A DNA stretch of 64,000 bases from Shouchella xiaoxiensis (GTDB taxonomy: Bacteria > Bacillota > Bacilli > Bacillales > Bacillaceae_D), in assembly GCF_016907895.1 (NCBI RefSeq), contig NZ_JAFBCV010000002.1:1-64000 (forward strand), written 5' to 3'. The notes under the pieces were generated by a model. That model made no database searches. It was not told the DNA's origin and saw nothing but the letters and a program-made list of their open reading frames with translations. Made by a program: the position numbers and the translations under genes. This document shows, in pieces, positions 1-8,226 of this stretch. Each line of letters opens with the position of its first letter. The first letter of the stretch is position 1.

Positions 1-328
1 GAGCATTTTTTTCCTCAAGAGATACCTCTCGTTCTCTAGGTCTCCCGGAATGGCCTTTCCTTGTATCAGTTAGTCCCATCACTCCATTCTTTTTATAAGC
101 TTCGCTCCATCTCTTACTTGCGGCATGAATACGTGTCATACCAATTATGTTTACATCAAACCCTGCCTCTTCAAAGATCTGTCTGGAGAACTTCCCTTTT
201 TTCTTTTCAGCGATAAAGCAGCTTTTAAATTCATTTGTATAGGTAATTCCCTTGGAACTTACAGTTTTCACATATGGGTTAATGGATAAGTGATTGATTT
301 CTTTTTCCGTGAATGTTTTCTTACTCAT
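1..328 (-). CDS. IS3-family transposase OrfA, HTH protein (partial)
   Basis: The reading frame starts at the ATG at 328 and runs off the window at base 1, leaving about 109 residues. It begins MSKKTFTEKEI, has a probable helix-turn-helix region around residues 45-65 (KFSRQIFEEAGFDVN) and then DTRKGHSGRP near residue 90. I know this layout from OrfA proteins of a Bacillus branch of IS3 elements. There OrfA binds the ends and is joined to the DDE catalytic OrfB by frameshifting. OrfB would lie to the left of the window. No stop codon interrupts the visible part, so the gene may be intact. Family call is from memory of sequence style, not from a search. Confidence 0.75.
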   Translation of the reverse strand, partial: MSKKTFTEKEINHLSINPYVKTVSSKGITYTNEFKSCFIAEKKKGKFSRQIFEEAGFDVNIIGMTRIHAASKRWSEAYKKNGVMGLTDTRKGHSGRPREREVSLEEKNA

Positions 329-379
329 GATGGCTTCCCCAATTTCTACTATATTGTCTACTTGTCATTATACAAAAAA

Positions 380-424
380 GTACCCTATAGGTAGACTTTT
401 TTTCGTGTCTACTTTATAGGGTAC
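380..424. repeat. Inverted repeat at IS end
   Basis: Arms 380-396 and 407-424 are nearly perfect reverse complements (about 17 bp, one extra base) around a ten-base T-rich loop. It coincides with the outer end of the insertion sequence. The hairpin may serve both as transposase-binding end and as a barrier to transcription entering the element. Confidence 0.7.
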
Positions 425-459
425 ATTTTACGAGGCACGTCTCTCCTTCTTTTCATCAT

Positions 460-1026
460 TTATTTTTTTCGACGTGATACAGCGAACGCGATAAGGCCTA
501 TTATAAATAAGGCGACTAAGCCAAGGGAGATCCAGAGGACGGCGGAGCCGGACTCTGTTTCTTCAGTTTCAGAAGCCGTATCACCTTGCTCATCCTCAGT
601 CATTTCATTTTCAGCATTATTTGCAGCGTCTTCTTCAGCAGCTTGTTCATCTTCTGGTGTTACCTCTTCAGGAGCGTTTACTTCAAATGTAAAGCTTCCT
701 TCGATGACGTGGGTATCATCGCCGATGTTTTCCCATTCTACAAGATAAGAGCCATTTTCAAGCTCATCCTCAAGAATAGCAAGGATAGAAGTCGCTTCAA
801 CTTCAATTGAAGAAATAGATGCTTCTTCATTTGTCTCTTCGTTGGTAATGGTCATATCACCAGCTGCGATGCCTCCGTCGAATGTTACGGTCACTTCATT
901 AACCGGTTCATTGACAACCTCATTCTCACCTGGTGTTGAAGCTTCGTAGTGTGAGTGGGCAAATACTTGTTGTGGAACAAGTAATGCGATCGACAAAATC
1001 ATTAATAGGCTAATTTTTTTTCTCAA
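460..1026 (-). CDS. CopC-domain membrane-anchored protein
   Basis: 188 residues. A signal peptide (MRKKISLLMILSIALL, cleavage after VFAHSHY-type sequence; the mature protein starts with His) is followed by a CopC fold domain at about residues 24-115 (HYEASTPGENEVV, FDGGI, GSYLVEW, HVIEGSFTFEV). Then come a highly acidic linker (120-160), a single membrane helix (163-183) and an RRKK tail. CopC domains bind copper outside the membrane; B. subtilis YcnJ fuses CopC to CopD, but no CopD is present here, so only extracytoplasmic copper binding or a structural role can be inferred. The start is TTG at 1026 with GGAGGGA seven bases upstream. Stand-alone, facing away from the next gene. Confidence 0.75.
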   Translation of the reverse strand: MRKKISLLMILSIALLVPQQVFAHSHYEASTPGENEVVNEPVNEVTVTFDGGIAAGDMTITNEETNEEASISSIEVEATSILAILEDELENGSYLVEWENIGDDTHVIEGSFTFEVNAPEEVTPEDEQAAEEDAANNAENEMTEDEQGDTASETEETESGSAVLWISLGLVALFIIGLIAFAVSRRKK

Positions 1027-1223
1027 GTTTATCCCTCCAAATTAAATTCAATTACAGTGTAACAAGAAAATGTGAGCTGACTATGAACTGGCTTTTTGTT
1101 TACAAAATAGCCAAATTTGATTGCCTTTTTTTGCATCATTCTATTATGGATGAAAATATGGCATAACAACATCTTTAACGTACAAGCTATAAGTTAAACA
1201 TGTAAATTAGGAGATGTCTGTGA

Positions 1224-1415
1224 ATGAAAAAAACTTTTTGGTCTCTCGTCTTTTTTGCCTTGATGATAGGACTAGCTCTGCTTGAGCGGCAACGGAATAA
1301 GACGGGTTTACTTCCTCTTGAAGCGGAATTTAGTAGGGAGCTCGTTCATCCGCTCTATGATGGAATTATTGCTTCTTCAAAAATGGGGCGTTTTATACGG
1401 TTGCTTTTACAATAG
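1224..1415 (+). CDS. Small putative membrane-anchored protein
   Basis: 63 residues, not recognised. The first 20 residues (MKKTFWSLVFFALMIGLALL) are a hydrophobic segment that could be a signal anchor; the rest is a basic, mixed-polarity tail (ERQRNKTGLLPLE, FIRLLLQ at the end). A GGAG sequence lies nine bases upstream of the ATG. It precedes the mechanosensitive channel gene by about 60 bases and could be cotranscribed with it. Coding status rests on the ribosome-binding site and the anchor-like start only. Confidence 0.5.
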   Translation: MKKTFWSLVFFALMIGLALLERQRNKTGLLPLEAEFSRELVHPLYDGIIASSKMGRFIRLLLQ

Positions 1416-1476
1416 CACCTATTGACCGTTCATGCTAAACTATAATCATTCTTCAACAGGTAAGTGAGGGTTTGTT

Positions 1477-2577
1477 ATGAACACTTTATGGGACACAATT
1501 GTGACCTATTTTACAGAATTTCCATGGATGGACTTGCTCATCTCAATAGCGATTTTTGTTGTTTTTCTTGTATTCCGCAAAATCTTTACGACCTATTTAT
1601 TTAAAATTGTGCTTCTACTGTCACGAAAGGCTCGGGTCACGCTATTAACTCAGCTTTTATTATCTTATGAAAAACCATTAAGGGCTCTTTTTGTCGTTAT
1701 TGGTGCACGTGTTGCTCTGTCAGTGTATGGAGTCCAAATAGCGGAGAGTGTCATTTTAGGCAATTTATTTATGGGAAGTTTGATAGTTCTTGGTGGATGG
1801 GGTCTGTACAATTATGTCTCCACACACGGTACTTTCATGGCCTTTACGAAAGAAAAGCTACAATTAAGCGATGACCATATGTTGCTGCCGTTTATCTCGA
1901 ATATACTGCGAATCGTGGTAGTGGCATTAACCTTTGTAACGGTTTTATCAAGCTTTGGAGTTGACGTAAACGGGTTTATTGCTGGACTTGGTCTTGGCGG
2001 ATTAGCTTTTGCTTTAGCGGCTCAAGAGACCGTCGCAAACTTCTTCGGTGGTATCGTTATTATTACGGAAAAACCGTTTAAAAAAGGGGACTGGATTTCT
2101 TCTGCATCAGTTGAAGGAACGGTTGAAGACATCACGTTTAGAAGTACAAAAATCCGCACATTCGAAGATGCGATTGTGGTTGTTCCAAATAAAACACTGT
2201 CAAATGAAGCGATTACGAACTGGTCTGAAATGAATATGAGACGTGTAAACTATTCAATTGGTGTTGGACAAGAAACTACGCGAGCAGAGCTGGAGCATTC
2301 TGTTAAAGAAATTCGAAAGTTGATTATGAGTCACTCGGGTGTCGTAACGGATACCGTAATGATTTTCTTTGATGAGTTTGGAGAGTCAAGTTATAATATT
2401 TTTATCTATTATTTTACGAAGACAGTTGCCTGGTCAGAATGGCATGATGTAAAAGAAGAAATTAATTATGAGATCTTGGACATTCTTTCAAGCGAAGGAG
2501 TTTCTGTCTTAAAACCAATTCTTTTGGTTGATCATCATGAGCATGAACAAGCACGCTTAGAAAAAGCTGAAAATTGA
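1477..2577 (+). CDS. MscS-family mechanosensitive ion channel (YhdY-like)
   Basis: 366 residues, the size of B. subtilis YhdY. Hydrophobic segments near residues 15-35, 68-90, 98-115 and 140-165 are followed by the pore-lining helix with small residues (GFIAGLGLGGLAFALAAQE, about 163-185) and the beta domain (FFGGIVIITEKPFKKGDWI, GTVEDITFRSTKIRTFEDAIVVVPN). These are the diagnostic MscS signatures. Such channels open on membrane tension and release solutes at hypo-osmotic shock. A second, shorter MscS-type gene (ykuT) lies at 8223-9011, so the window holds two. The start ATG has GTGAGGG nearby. A terminator follows directly. Confidence 0.9.
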   Translation: MNTLWDTIVTYFTEFPWMDLLISIAIFVVFLVFRKIFTTYLFKIVLLLSRKARVTLLTQLLLSYEKPLRALFVVIGARVALSVYGVQIAESVILGNLFMGSLIVLGGWGLYNYVSTHGTFMAFTKEKLQLSDDHMLLPFISNILRIVVVALTFVTVLSSFGVDVNGFIAGLGLGGLAFALAAQETVANFFGGIVIITEKPFKKGDWISSASVEGTVEDITFRSTKIRTFEDAIVVVPNKTLSNEAITNWSEMNMRRVNYSIGVGQETTRAELEHSVKEIRKLIMSHSGVVTDTVMIFFDEFGESSYNIFIYYFTKTVAWSEWHDVKEEINYEILDILSSEGVSVLKPILLVDHHEHEQARLEKAEN

Positions 2578-2581
2578 TTGT

Positions 2582-2616
2582 AAAACCTTGCATGAATCAT
2601 TTTGCAAGGTTTTTTT
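2582..2616 (+). terminator. Terminator after MscS-like gene
   Basis: AAAACCTTGCA and TGCAAGGTTTT arms around a nine-base loop, followed by a T run. Four bases after the stop codon of the channel gene. Confidence 0.85.
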
Positions 2617-2648
2617 CACATTCTCTTTCATATTCTGGTTTGGTCGGC

Positions 2649-2654
2649 TATAAT
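2649..2654 (+). promoter_or_regulatory. -10 box TATAAT before HD-GYP gene
   Basis: Perfect TATAAT at 2649-2654, about 80 bases before the chosen start of the HD-GYP gene and just after the upstream terminator. No good -35 box is seen 16-18 bases upstream (TTTCAT at best). Confidence 0.45.
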
Positions 2655-2732
2655 GAAAGCGATAATCATGGGAAGATTCGGTAAGTATTGCATTTTGATG
2701 GGAGGCCTGTTCGTGGAGTACAGGAGAAGGGC

Positions 2733-3749
2733 ATGAAGTACGTAAACATTGAGGAAGTCATACCAGGTACTGCACTGGGAAAAGAAATTTTTTCAATGGA
2801 TGGTCAAGTTTTACTTAGTAAAGGTGCTTCTTTAACAGAAAACCGTTTGATGCGTTTACGGAAATTTGGGATAGAAGCTCTACCGCTTGATATGCCTTCA
2901 TCGGACGAAGAGTCATTTACTTCTAACACAATAGAGCATTACGCTCGCTCATTTCTTGATGAATCACTACGTTTTTTCCAAAACGAGAACACAACATGGC
3001 AAGATCACGTTATTGATACGATTACAAAAGTGATTGAAGCAGCTAAAACACAAGAGATGTTGTCGTATTTACGAAATGAAGATGATAGTCTCTATGCGCA
3101 TTCGTTAATGGTTGGCTTAATCTCGACAATGATTGGGATTCGTCAAGGTTACTCTGATCAAAAGCTAGAAGTCTTAGTTACGGCAGCTTTGCTTCACGAT
3201 ATCGGAAAAGTTTTACCTGATTCGTATAATGAACAGCAAGTGCCATTAGGGTTTGATCATACATGGCGGGGCTACAATTATTTAAAAGAAAAAGAAGAAA
3301 TTGATCATGTTGTTGCATTAGTTGCGTTAACGCATCATGAGAATATATCGGCAACGGGCTACCCGAGAAAACTTGATGAGACTTCGATCCATGCCTATGC
3401 TCAGATTGTAGCGATCGCCAATGTATTTGACCGACTGACACATCGTCGTAATGGAAAGGCACTTATGAAGCCTGCTGATGCGTTTGAGTTCATGCTCGCT
3501 TTTACAACAAAGCGGTTTAACCTTCTCTTTATGAATGAGTTTGTGCATTGCATAGCGCTTTACCCAACCGGAAGTCAGGTGATTCTGTCAAATGGCAACC
3601 ATGGGATTGTTGCCTCACAAAATTTCGGATTGCCACAAAGGCCGATTGTGCGTGTACTGCATTCCAGTGGTAATTTTAAAGACATTGCAGTTGAAACGAT
3701 TGATTTAGCTATGAATCATACGATTTTTATTACAGACTTTGCATCGTAA
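2733..3749 (+). CDS. HD-GYP domain protein, putative cyclic-di-GMP phosphodiesterase
   Basis: Start chosen at the ATG at 2733 (MKYVNIEEVIPG) because AGGAG lies seven bases upstream; an ATG at 2688 would add 15 residues but has no good site. The 338-residue protein has an N-terminal region of about 110 residues typical of Bacillus HD-GYP proteins (LGKEIFSMDGQVLL). It is followed by an HD domain with LLHDIGKVLPDS near residue 153 and a HHE...GYP motif near residue 205. The HHE-GYP segment reads HHENISATGYP, lacking the usual Asp-Gly pair (HHExxDGxGYP), so activity on cyclic-di-GMP is uncertain. Likely cytoplasmic; no membrane segment. Confidence 0.8.
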   Translation: MKYVNIEEVIPGTALGKEIFSMDGQVLLSKGASLTENRLMRLRKFGIEALPLDMPSSDEESFTSNTIEHYARSFLDESLRFFQNENTTWQDHVIDTITKVIEAAKTQEMLSYLRNEDDSLYAHSLMVGLISTMIGIRQGYSDQKLEVLVTAALLHDIGKVLPDSYNEQQVPLGFDHTWRGYNYLKEKEEIDHVVALVALTHHENISATGYPRKLDETSIHAYAQIVAIANVFDRLTHRRNGKALMKPADAFEFMLAFTTKRFNLLFMNEFVHCIALYPTGSQVILSNGNHGIVASQNFGLPQRPIVRVLHSSGNFKDIAVETIDLAMNHTIFITDFAS

Positions 3750-3777
3750 ACGAACGACATGTTCGTTTTCTTTTTTT
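3748..3777 (+). terminator. Terminator after HD-GYP gene
   Basis: AACGAAC and GTTCGTT arms around GACAT, then a T-rich tract. An ATG at 3759 lies inside this hairpin, one reason for placing the next gene's start downstream. Confidence 0.8.
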
Positions 3778-3791
3778 GGTGGGGGGATACA

Positions 3792-4688
3792 ATGACTATA
3801 TTTTATCAAGTTGTTTTACCTGTTTTTCTCGTCTTTACAGCTGGGTTTGTTGTCCAGCGTGCATTAATGCTCGACATTCGTTCAATTTCAAGTATCGCGA
3901 TTTATATTATGACGCCATGCTTAGTGTTTCGAACGTTTTATCTTTCTCCACTTGACTCTGACTATTTATACATGGTGGTCTTTGCCCTACTGCTGATGTT
4001 TGCATTAATCTATTTAACGAAAGTGTATACAAAATTAAGAAAGATACGAGTAAACGAAGAGAGTGGTCTAATTTTATCAACTGCATTTATGAACGTAGGG
4101 AATTACGGTACGCCAATCATATTATTTGCCTATGGACAATTAGCATTTGAATTAGCAGTTTCGTTTATGGTGCTTCAGTCAATCATTATGAATGTGTTTG
4201 GCGTCTACTACGCAGCGAAAGGCAAGGCACCTGTATCTGGTGCAATCCTTGCCGTATTTAAAATGCCTGCTACATATGCAACAGTGATTGCTCTGTTGTT
4301 TAACGTGTTTGATATACCTGTACCGAGTAATCTTTTTTTAACGATTGACATGATCGCTGAAGCTGCGATCCCTACAGTCATGCTAATTTTAGGAATGCAG
4401 TTGGCAATGATCCAGTGGAAAGGGTTTCAATGGGAGCGTATTAGTGTTGCGCTAGTTATCCGGATGATTCTATCACCAATTCTTGCGTATCTAATCTTAC
4501 TTTTTCTCCCTGTAGATGATCTATTACGGAACGTCTTAATCGTCTCGGCAGCAATGCCAAGCGCCGCGACAATTGTGATGTATGCTGTAAAATTTGATGC
4601 TGAGCCAAGGCTTGTCTCGACAATTACGCTAATGACGACTTTATTTAGCTTAGGTTCAATTACGTTTATTATTTGGATTTTAGGCTAG
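3792..4688 (+). CDS. AEC-family transporter
   Basis: 298 residues from the ATG at 3792, which has GGTGGGGGG six bases upstream; the in-frame ATG at 3759 lies within the previous terminator. The protein is almost entirely hydrophobic, with about ten membrane segments in two halves. Residues such as GNYGTPIILFAYG in the first half and MPSAATIVMYAVKFD near the end are typical of the auxin efflux carrier (AEC) family. In bacteria the family exports or exchanges small carboxylates such as malate. Substrate cannot be deduced. It stands alone between a terminator and the dap operon. Confidence 0.85.
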   Translation: MTIFYQVVLPVFLVFTAGFVVQRALMLDIRSISSIAIYIMTPCLVFRTFYLSPLDSDYLYMVVFALLLMFALIYLTKVYTKLRKIRVNEESGLILSTAFMNVGNYGTPIILFAYGQLAFELAVSFMVLQSIIMNVFGVYYAAKGKAPVSGAILAVFKMPATYATVIALLFNVFDIPVPSNLFLTIDMIAEAAIPTVMLILGMQLAMIQWKGFQWERISVALVIRMILSPILAYLILLFLPVDDLLRNVLIVSAAMPSAATIVMYAVKFDAEPRLVSTITLMTTLFSLGSITFIIWILG

Positions 4689-4718
4689 TTCATTGCATTT
4701 TTGCCTGTGACACTTTAT

Positions 4719-4724
4719 TATAAT
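4719..4724 (+). promoter_or_regulatory. -10 box before dapH operon
   Basis: TATAAT at 4719-4724, 28 bases before the dapH start codon. A candidate TTGCAT at 4693 is 20 bases away, longer than ideal. The leader is too short for a lysine riboswitch. Confidence 0.5.
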
Positions 4725-4751
4725 GAACAGAAATAGAAGGAGGATACAGAC

Positions 4752-5474
4752 ATGAAAATGATGGATGCAAACGAAATTATTCAATTTATTTCCCAAGCAG
4801 AAAAGAAAACACCCGTTAAGGTACATATAAAAGGTGAGCTTGAAAACGTATCATTTGGTGAAGCTGTTCAAACGTTTATTACGGGTTCAACAGGTGTTGT
4901 TTTTGGAGACTGGAATGATATCCAGCCTGTATTAGAACAAAACGAAGCATCAATAAAAGATTATGTGGTTGAAAACGACCGCCGTTACTCAGCCATTCCA
5001 TTGCTTGATATGAAGAACATAGAAGCACGTATTGAACCTGGCGCGATTATTCGTGATCAAGTTGAAATTGGCAAAGGTGCTGTCATAATGATGGGAGCAA
5101 GTATTAACATCGGTGCAGTTGTTGGTGAAGGTACGATGATTGATATGAACGCAGTGCTCGGTGGACGGGCAACGGTAGGAAAGAATTGCCACATTGGTGC
5201 AGGGTCAGTTCTTGCAGGAGTCATCGAACCACCTTCTGCATCGCCTGTTATCATTGAAGATGGTGTTGTTGTTGGGGCGAATGCTGTTATACTTGAAGGA
5301 GTTAAAGTTGGTGAAGGTGCGGTAGTAGCTGCTGGTGCAATCGTAACGGAAGATGTCCCTGCTAACACCGTTGTAGCGGGAACGCCTGCAAGAGTCATTA
5401 AAGAAATTGATGAGAAAACAAAAGGGAAAACAGAAATTAAACTGGAGCTTCGTCGTTTAAACGAAGATCAATAA
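4752..5474 (+). CDS. dapH: Tetrahydrodipicolinate N-acetyltransferase
   Basis: 240 residues (B. subtilis YkuQ/DapH is 236). An N-terminal DapH-specific domain of about 85 residues ([20 protein letters not shown]) is followed by a left-handed beta-helix of hexapeptide repeats ([35 protein letters not shown]) and a C-terminal helix. It acetylates 2,3,4,5-tetrahydrodipicolinate, the entry to the N-acetyl branch of meso-diaminopimelate synthesis, which supplies lysine and peptidoglycan. AGGAGGATAC precedes the ATG. First gene of a dapH-aminotransferase-dapL-ykuS run, though a hairpin separates it from the next gene. Confidence 0.95.
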   Translation: MKMMDANEIIQFISQAEKKTPVKVHIKGELENVSFGEAVQTFITGSTGVVFGDWNDIQPVLEQNEASIKDYVVENDRRYSAIPLLDMKNIEARIEPGAIIRDQVEIGKGAVIMMGASINIGAVVGEGTMIDMNAVLGGRATVGKNCHIGAGSVLAGVIEPPSASPVIIEDGVVVGANAVILEGVKVGEGAVVAAGAIVTEDVPANTVVAGTPARVIKEIDEKTKGKTEIKLELRRLNEDQ

Positions 5475-5476
5475 AT

Positions 5477-5509
5477 AAAAACAGCTTTGCCAATTGGCAA
5501 AGCTGTTTT
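5477..5509 (+). terminator. Hairpin after dapH
   Basis: AAAACAGCTTTGCC and GGCAAAGCTGTTTT, a 14-bp perfect stem with loop AATT, ending in four Ts. Lies between dapH and the aminotransferase gene; probably partial termination, since the pathway genes continue downstream without a clear new promoter. Confidence 0.8.
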
Positions 5510-5530
5510 CGTAAAGGGAGAGTGAGAGAA

Positions 5531-6742
5531 ATGAATTGGCTAGAGAGAGATCAACGGGCGATTATGTCGACGTATGGACGCTTACCGATTGTTATAAAAG
5601 AAGGAAAGGGCAGTTATTTAATCGATGAAGATAATCGAGAGTATTTAGATCTAATAACCGGTTTGGCTGTTAATGTGGTTGGGCATTCCCATCCAGATAT
5701 TGTTTCGACACTAACCGAACAAGGTCAGAAATTTTTGCATATCTCTAACTTGTATGTGAACAAGCCTGCTGTGGAACTAGCTGAAAAAATAAGTGCCTAT
5801 ACAACAAAAGGCAAAGTCTTTTTTGTGAATTCCGGTGCTGAAGCGACAGAAGCCACAATTAAACTTATACATAAGTGGAGCAAGGCTCATGGGAATAAGA
5901 AAAAAGGGATTGTTGTCTTAAAACAAAGCTTTCATGGTAGAACATTAGGCGCGATTAAATTAACACGGCAAAAAGGCGTATATCAAGATTTTCCTCTACA
6001 TAATTTACCCGTTTATGAAGTGGAAGCGGAAAACATAAGTGAACTTAAGCAAATTGTTGAGACTTTTGAGCCAGCAGCGCTCTTGATGGAGCCGGTCTTA
6101 GGTTCCGGTGGTGTCGTGCCATTAAGTCAAGCATTTATTGAACAAGCGGCTGATTTATGCCGTGCAAATAATATGCTTTTTTGTATGGATGAAATTCAAA
6201 CAGGTATGGGCAGGACAGGTAAATGGTTTGCTTATATGCACACAACGGTTGACCCTGATATTGTTCTATTTGCGAAAGGCGTTGGTGGGGGATTACCACT
6301 TGGTGGGCTTGTCGTTAAGCCAGAGTTAAACAATCTATTTTCTCCAGGTGATCACGGGACAACCTTTGCTCCATCTCCTTTAAGTAGCGCCCTCGGATTA
6401 ACCGTTTTTTCGATATTAGAAAAAGGAGTGCTAGAGCAAAGTAATCAGGTGGCTGCTTTTCTTCATTCATCTTTACAAGCGCTACAAGAGGGCTATCCTG
6501 ATCTACTGGATGGTTTCCGAGGGAAAGGGATGATGATCGGACTGCCGACTAAGCTGAATGGAGCTGAAACAAAAACCATTCAGGCGAAAATGATTGAACG
6601 GGGAATCTTAGTGGACGTTACGCAACAAACAATTATTCGTCTCTTGCCACCTCTGACGCTATCATTACAGGAAGCAGAGCAATTTGTTCATACATTTCAT
6701 GCTGTATTAGCAGAAATGAGGCAGGAGCTTGATAATGTTTAA
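5531..6742 (+). CDS. Class-III aminotransferase, probable N-acetyl-LL-diaminopimelate aminotransferase
   Basis: 403 residues of the acetylornithine aminotransferase (ArgD) type. The fold-type I PLP signatures are present: [13 protein letters not shown] near residue 100, SFHGRTLG near 135, [11 protein letters not shown] near 220 and the PLP lysine in [14 protein letters not shown] near 249. Start: ATG at 5531 with AAGGGAG ten bases upstream; a GTG at 5522 is too close to that site. It sits between dapH and dapL and overlaps dapL by eight bases. From this I infer that it performs the transamination step of the N-acetyl-DAP pathway, for which B. subtilis uses the unrelated class-I enzyme PatA. 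ArgD of E. coli is known to serve both arginine and DAP synthesis, so a dual role is possible. Confidence 0.8.
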   Translation: MNWLERDQRAIMSTYGRLPIVIKEGKGSYLIDEDNREYLDLITGLAVNVVGHSHPDIVSTLTEQGQKFLHISNLYVNKPAVELAEKISAYTTKGKVFFVNSGAEATEATIKLIHKWSKAHGNKKKGIVVLKQSFHGRTLGAIKLTRQKGVYQDFPLHNLPVYEVEAENISELKQIVETFEPAALLMEPVLGSGGVVPLSQAFIEQAADLCRANNMLFCMDEIQTGMGRTGKWFAYMHTTVDPDIVLFAKGVGGGLPLGGLVVKPELNNLFSPGDHGTTFAPSPLSSALGLTVFSILEKGVLEQSNQVAAFLHSSLQALQEGYPDLLDGFRGKGMMIGLPTKLNGAETKTIQAKMIERGILVDVTQQTIIRLLPPLTLSLQEAEQFVHTFHAVLAEMRQELDNV

Positions 6743-7859
6743 TGAAGACAAATTAGTTCAATTAAGAAGACAGTTTCATCAGATACCAGAACTCGGCTTT
6801 GAAGAAGTGAAAACGCAGCGGCTCGTACTTGAAACAATTGCAGAAATGAATCAACAGTTCATTGAAGTTCGCACCTGGAAAACAGGCGTGTTTGTGCGAG
6901 TAAAGGGGAAATCAGACTATACGGTGGCCTATCGTTCAGATATGGATGGGTTACCGCTAGTGGAAGCTACGAATTTACCGTTCGGATCAAATCACTCAGG
7001 TAAGATGCATGCCTGTGGACATGATCTTCATATGACGATTGCGTTAGGGATTTTAGCAGCTTTCAGCGAAGTGCAACCGAGTTGTACTCTTTTGTTTATT
7101 TTTCAACCAGCTGAAGAAGGACCAGGTGGGGCGGAACCTATTTTAGTTGAGAAGGCGCTCGGTGATTGGTACCCGGATGAAATTTACGCGCTGCACATTG
7201 ATCCTAATCTGCCAGTTGGCACCATCGCGACAAAACCAGGATTGCTATTTGCTAATACGTCAGAGCTCTTTATCGATTTAAAAGGGAAAGGAGGGCACGC
7301 AGCCTATCCTCATACAGCAAATGATATGGTTGTTTCAGCAGCTCACCTCGTTACACAGCTTCAGACACTTGTTGCACGCAACATTAATCCACTTGATTCA
7401 GCTGTTGTAACGATCGGCGTAATAACTGGTGGGACTAAACAAAATGTAATTGCTGAAAATGCGCGGATAGAAGGCACCATTCGAACCTTGTCAGTCGAGT
7501 CAATGGCGCTTGTAAAACAGCGAATTGAGGCTCTTGTAAAAGGAATTGAAACAGGTTTTGCTTGTGATGCAACGATAGATTATGGCTCTAATTATTGTGA
7601 AGTAAACAATGATCAACGATTAACGGAGGAGCTGAAAGCTTATAGTCTAGCAAGCGAACACGTTAGCTTTGTTGATGCAGAGGTAGCCATGACGGGTGAA
7701 GATTTTGGTTATTTCCAAAAAGAAATACCTGGAGTGATGTTCTGGCTCGGTGTGGACAGTGCATATGGACTGCATCATCCTCAGCTTAATCCGCAAGAAG
7801 GCGCCATTTCTATCGCAGTAAACTTTATGACGGAATTTCTTCTTTCAAAGAATCCATAA
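6735..7859 (+). CDS. dapL: N-acetyldiaminopimelate deacetylase
   Basis: 374 residues of the M20 amidohydrolase family, matching B. subtilis YkuR/DapL. Metal and catalytic residues are visible in [10 protein letters not shown] (92-97 HACGHD), QPAEEGPGG (Glu 127-128) and near the end TGEDFGYF and GLHHPQLNP. It removes acetate from N-acetyl-LL-diaminopimelate. Start: ATG at 6735, with AGGAG seven bases upstream; a TTG at 6729 lies within that spacing. The start overlaps the aminotransferase gene by eight bases, so translation is probably coupled. Confidence 0.93.
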   Translation: MFNEDKLVQLRRQFHQIPELGFEEVKTQRLVLETIAEMNQQFIEVRTWKTGVFVRVKGKSDYTVAYRSDMDGLPLVEATNLPFGSNHSGKMHACGHDLHMTIALGILAAFSEVQPSCTLLFIFQPAEEGPGGAEPILVEKALGDWYPDEIYALHIDPNLPVGTIATKPGLLFANTSELFIDLKGKGGHAAYPHTANDMVVSAAHLVTQLQTLVARNINPLDSAVVTIGVITGGTKQNVIAENARIEGTIRTLSVESMALVKQRIEALVKGIETGFACDATIDYGSNYCEVNNDQRLTEELKAYSLASEHVSFVDAEVAMTGEDFGYFQKEIPGVMFWLGVDSAYGLHHPQLNPQEGAISIAVNFMTEFLLSKNP

Positions 7860-7930
7860 CACGTTTGTTTTGGTGAATAGTATTTCTGATGTTAGACATA
7901 CTAGATCTAACGTTAAAGGAGGTTTTCATC

Positions 7931-8182
7931 ATGGCAAGAGTTGGTGTGCAAACAGGCTTATCAGACGTAGAACAAGAGCTTCAGACAATGGGACATGATG
8001 TTGTTCAAGTTTCAAATGAAGAAGATGCACAAGGGTGTGATTGCTGTGTTGTTTCTGGTCGCGATCCAGAAGTGGCTGGCGTGAGCCCTCAAGGTGATAT
8101 GAGCATTATTTCCGCAGATGGATTAACCGCTCAGGAAATTGGCGAACGTGTTGAACAATCATTAAGCAACCACCAAGGATAG
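7931..8182 (+). CDS. ykuS: UPF0180 family protein YkuS
   Basis: 83 residues from the ATG at 7931, preceded by AAAGGAGG; the upstream in-frame ATG at 7889 has no ribosome-binding site. MARVGVQTGLSDVEQEL, then CDCCVVSGRD in the middle, identify the YkuS family, found after dapL in B. subtilis as well. Function unknown. The three cysteines (CDCC) are within a short predicted loop. Last gene of the dap run, closed by a strong terminator. Confidence 0.88.
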   Translation: MARVGVQTGLSDVEQELQTMGHDVVQVSNEEDAQGCDCCVVSGRDPEVAGVSPQGDMSIISADGLTAQEIGERVEQSLSNHQG

Positions 8183-8184
8183 TG

Positions 8185-8226
8185 AAAAACCTGCGGCGAA
8201 TGCAAAATTCGCCGCAGGTTTTTTAG
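8185..8226. terminator. Bidirectional terminator ykuS / ykuT
   Basis: AAAAACCTGCGGCGAAT and ATTCGCCGCAGGTTTTT arms with a short loop; T-rich on both strands. Separates convergent ykuS and ykuT. Confidence 0.92.

Larger units (their letters stand above)
1..425 (-). mobile_element. End of an IS3-family insertion sequence (partial)
   Basis: The left end of the window lies inside an insertion sequence whose first gene reads leftward from 328. The outer end is placed near 425, where the element read on the reverse strand would begin TGTACCCTATAAAG, fitting the TG start usual for IS3 elements. Just inside, 380-396 is an inverted copy of 407-424, so the end forms a strong hairpin. The rest of the element is outside the window, so the other terminal repeat and any target duplication cannot be checked. 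Confidence 0.65.

Noticed and set aside
4689-4751. Lysine riboswitch or T-box before dapH
   Set aside because: Only about 60 bases lie between the genes and no characteristic structure or terminator/antiterminator is present.
5057-5398. Open frame of 113 codons on the reverse strand inside dapH
   Set aside because: Low-complexity Pro/Thr/Ala product caused by the Gly/Val-rich hexapeptide repeats of dapH; no ribosome-binding site and dapH is certain.
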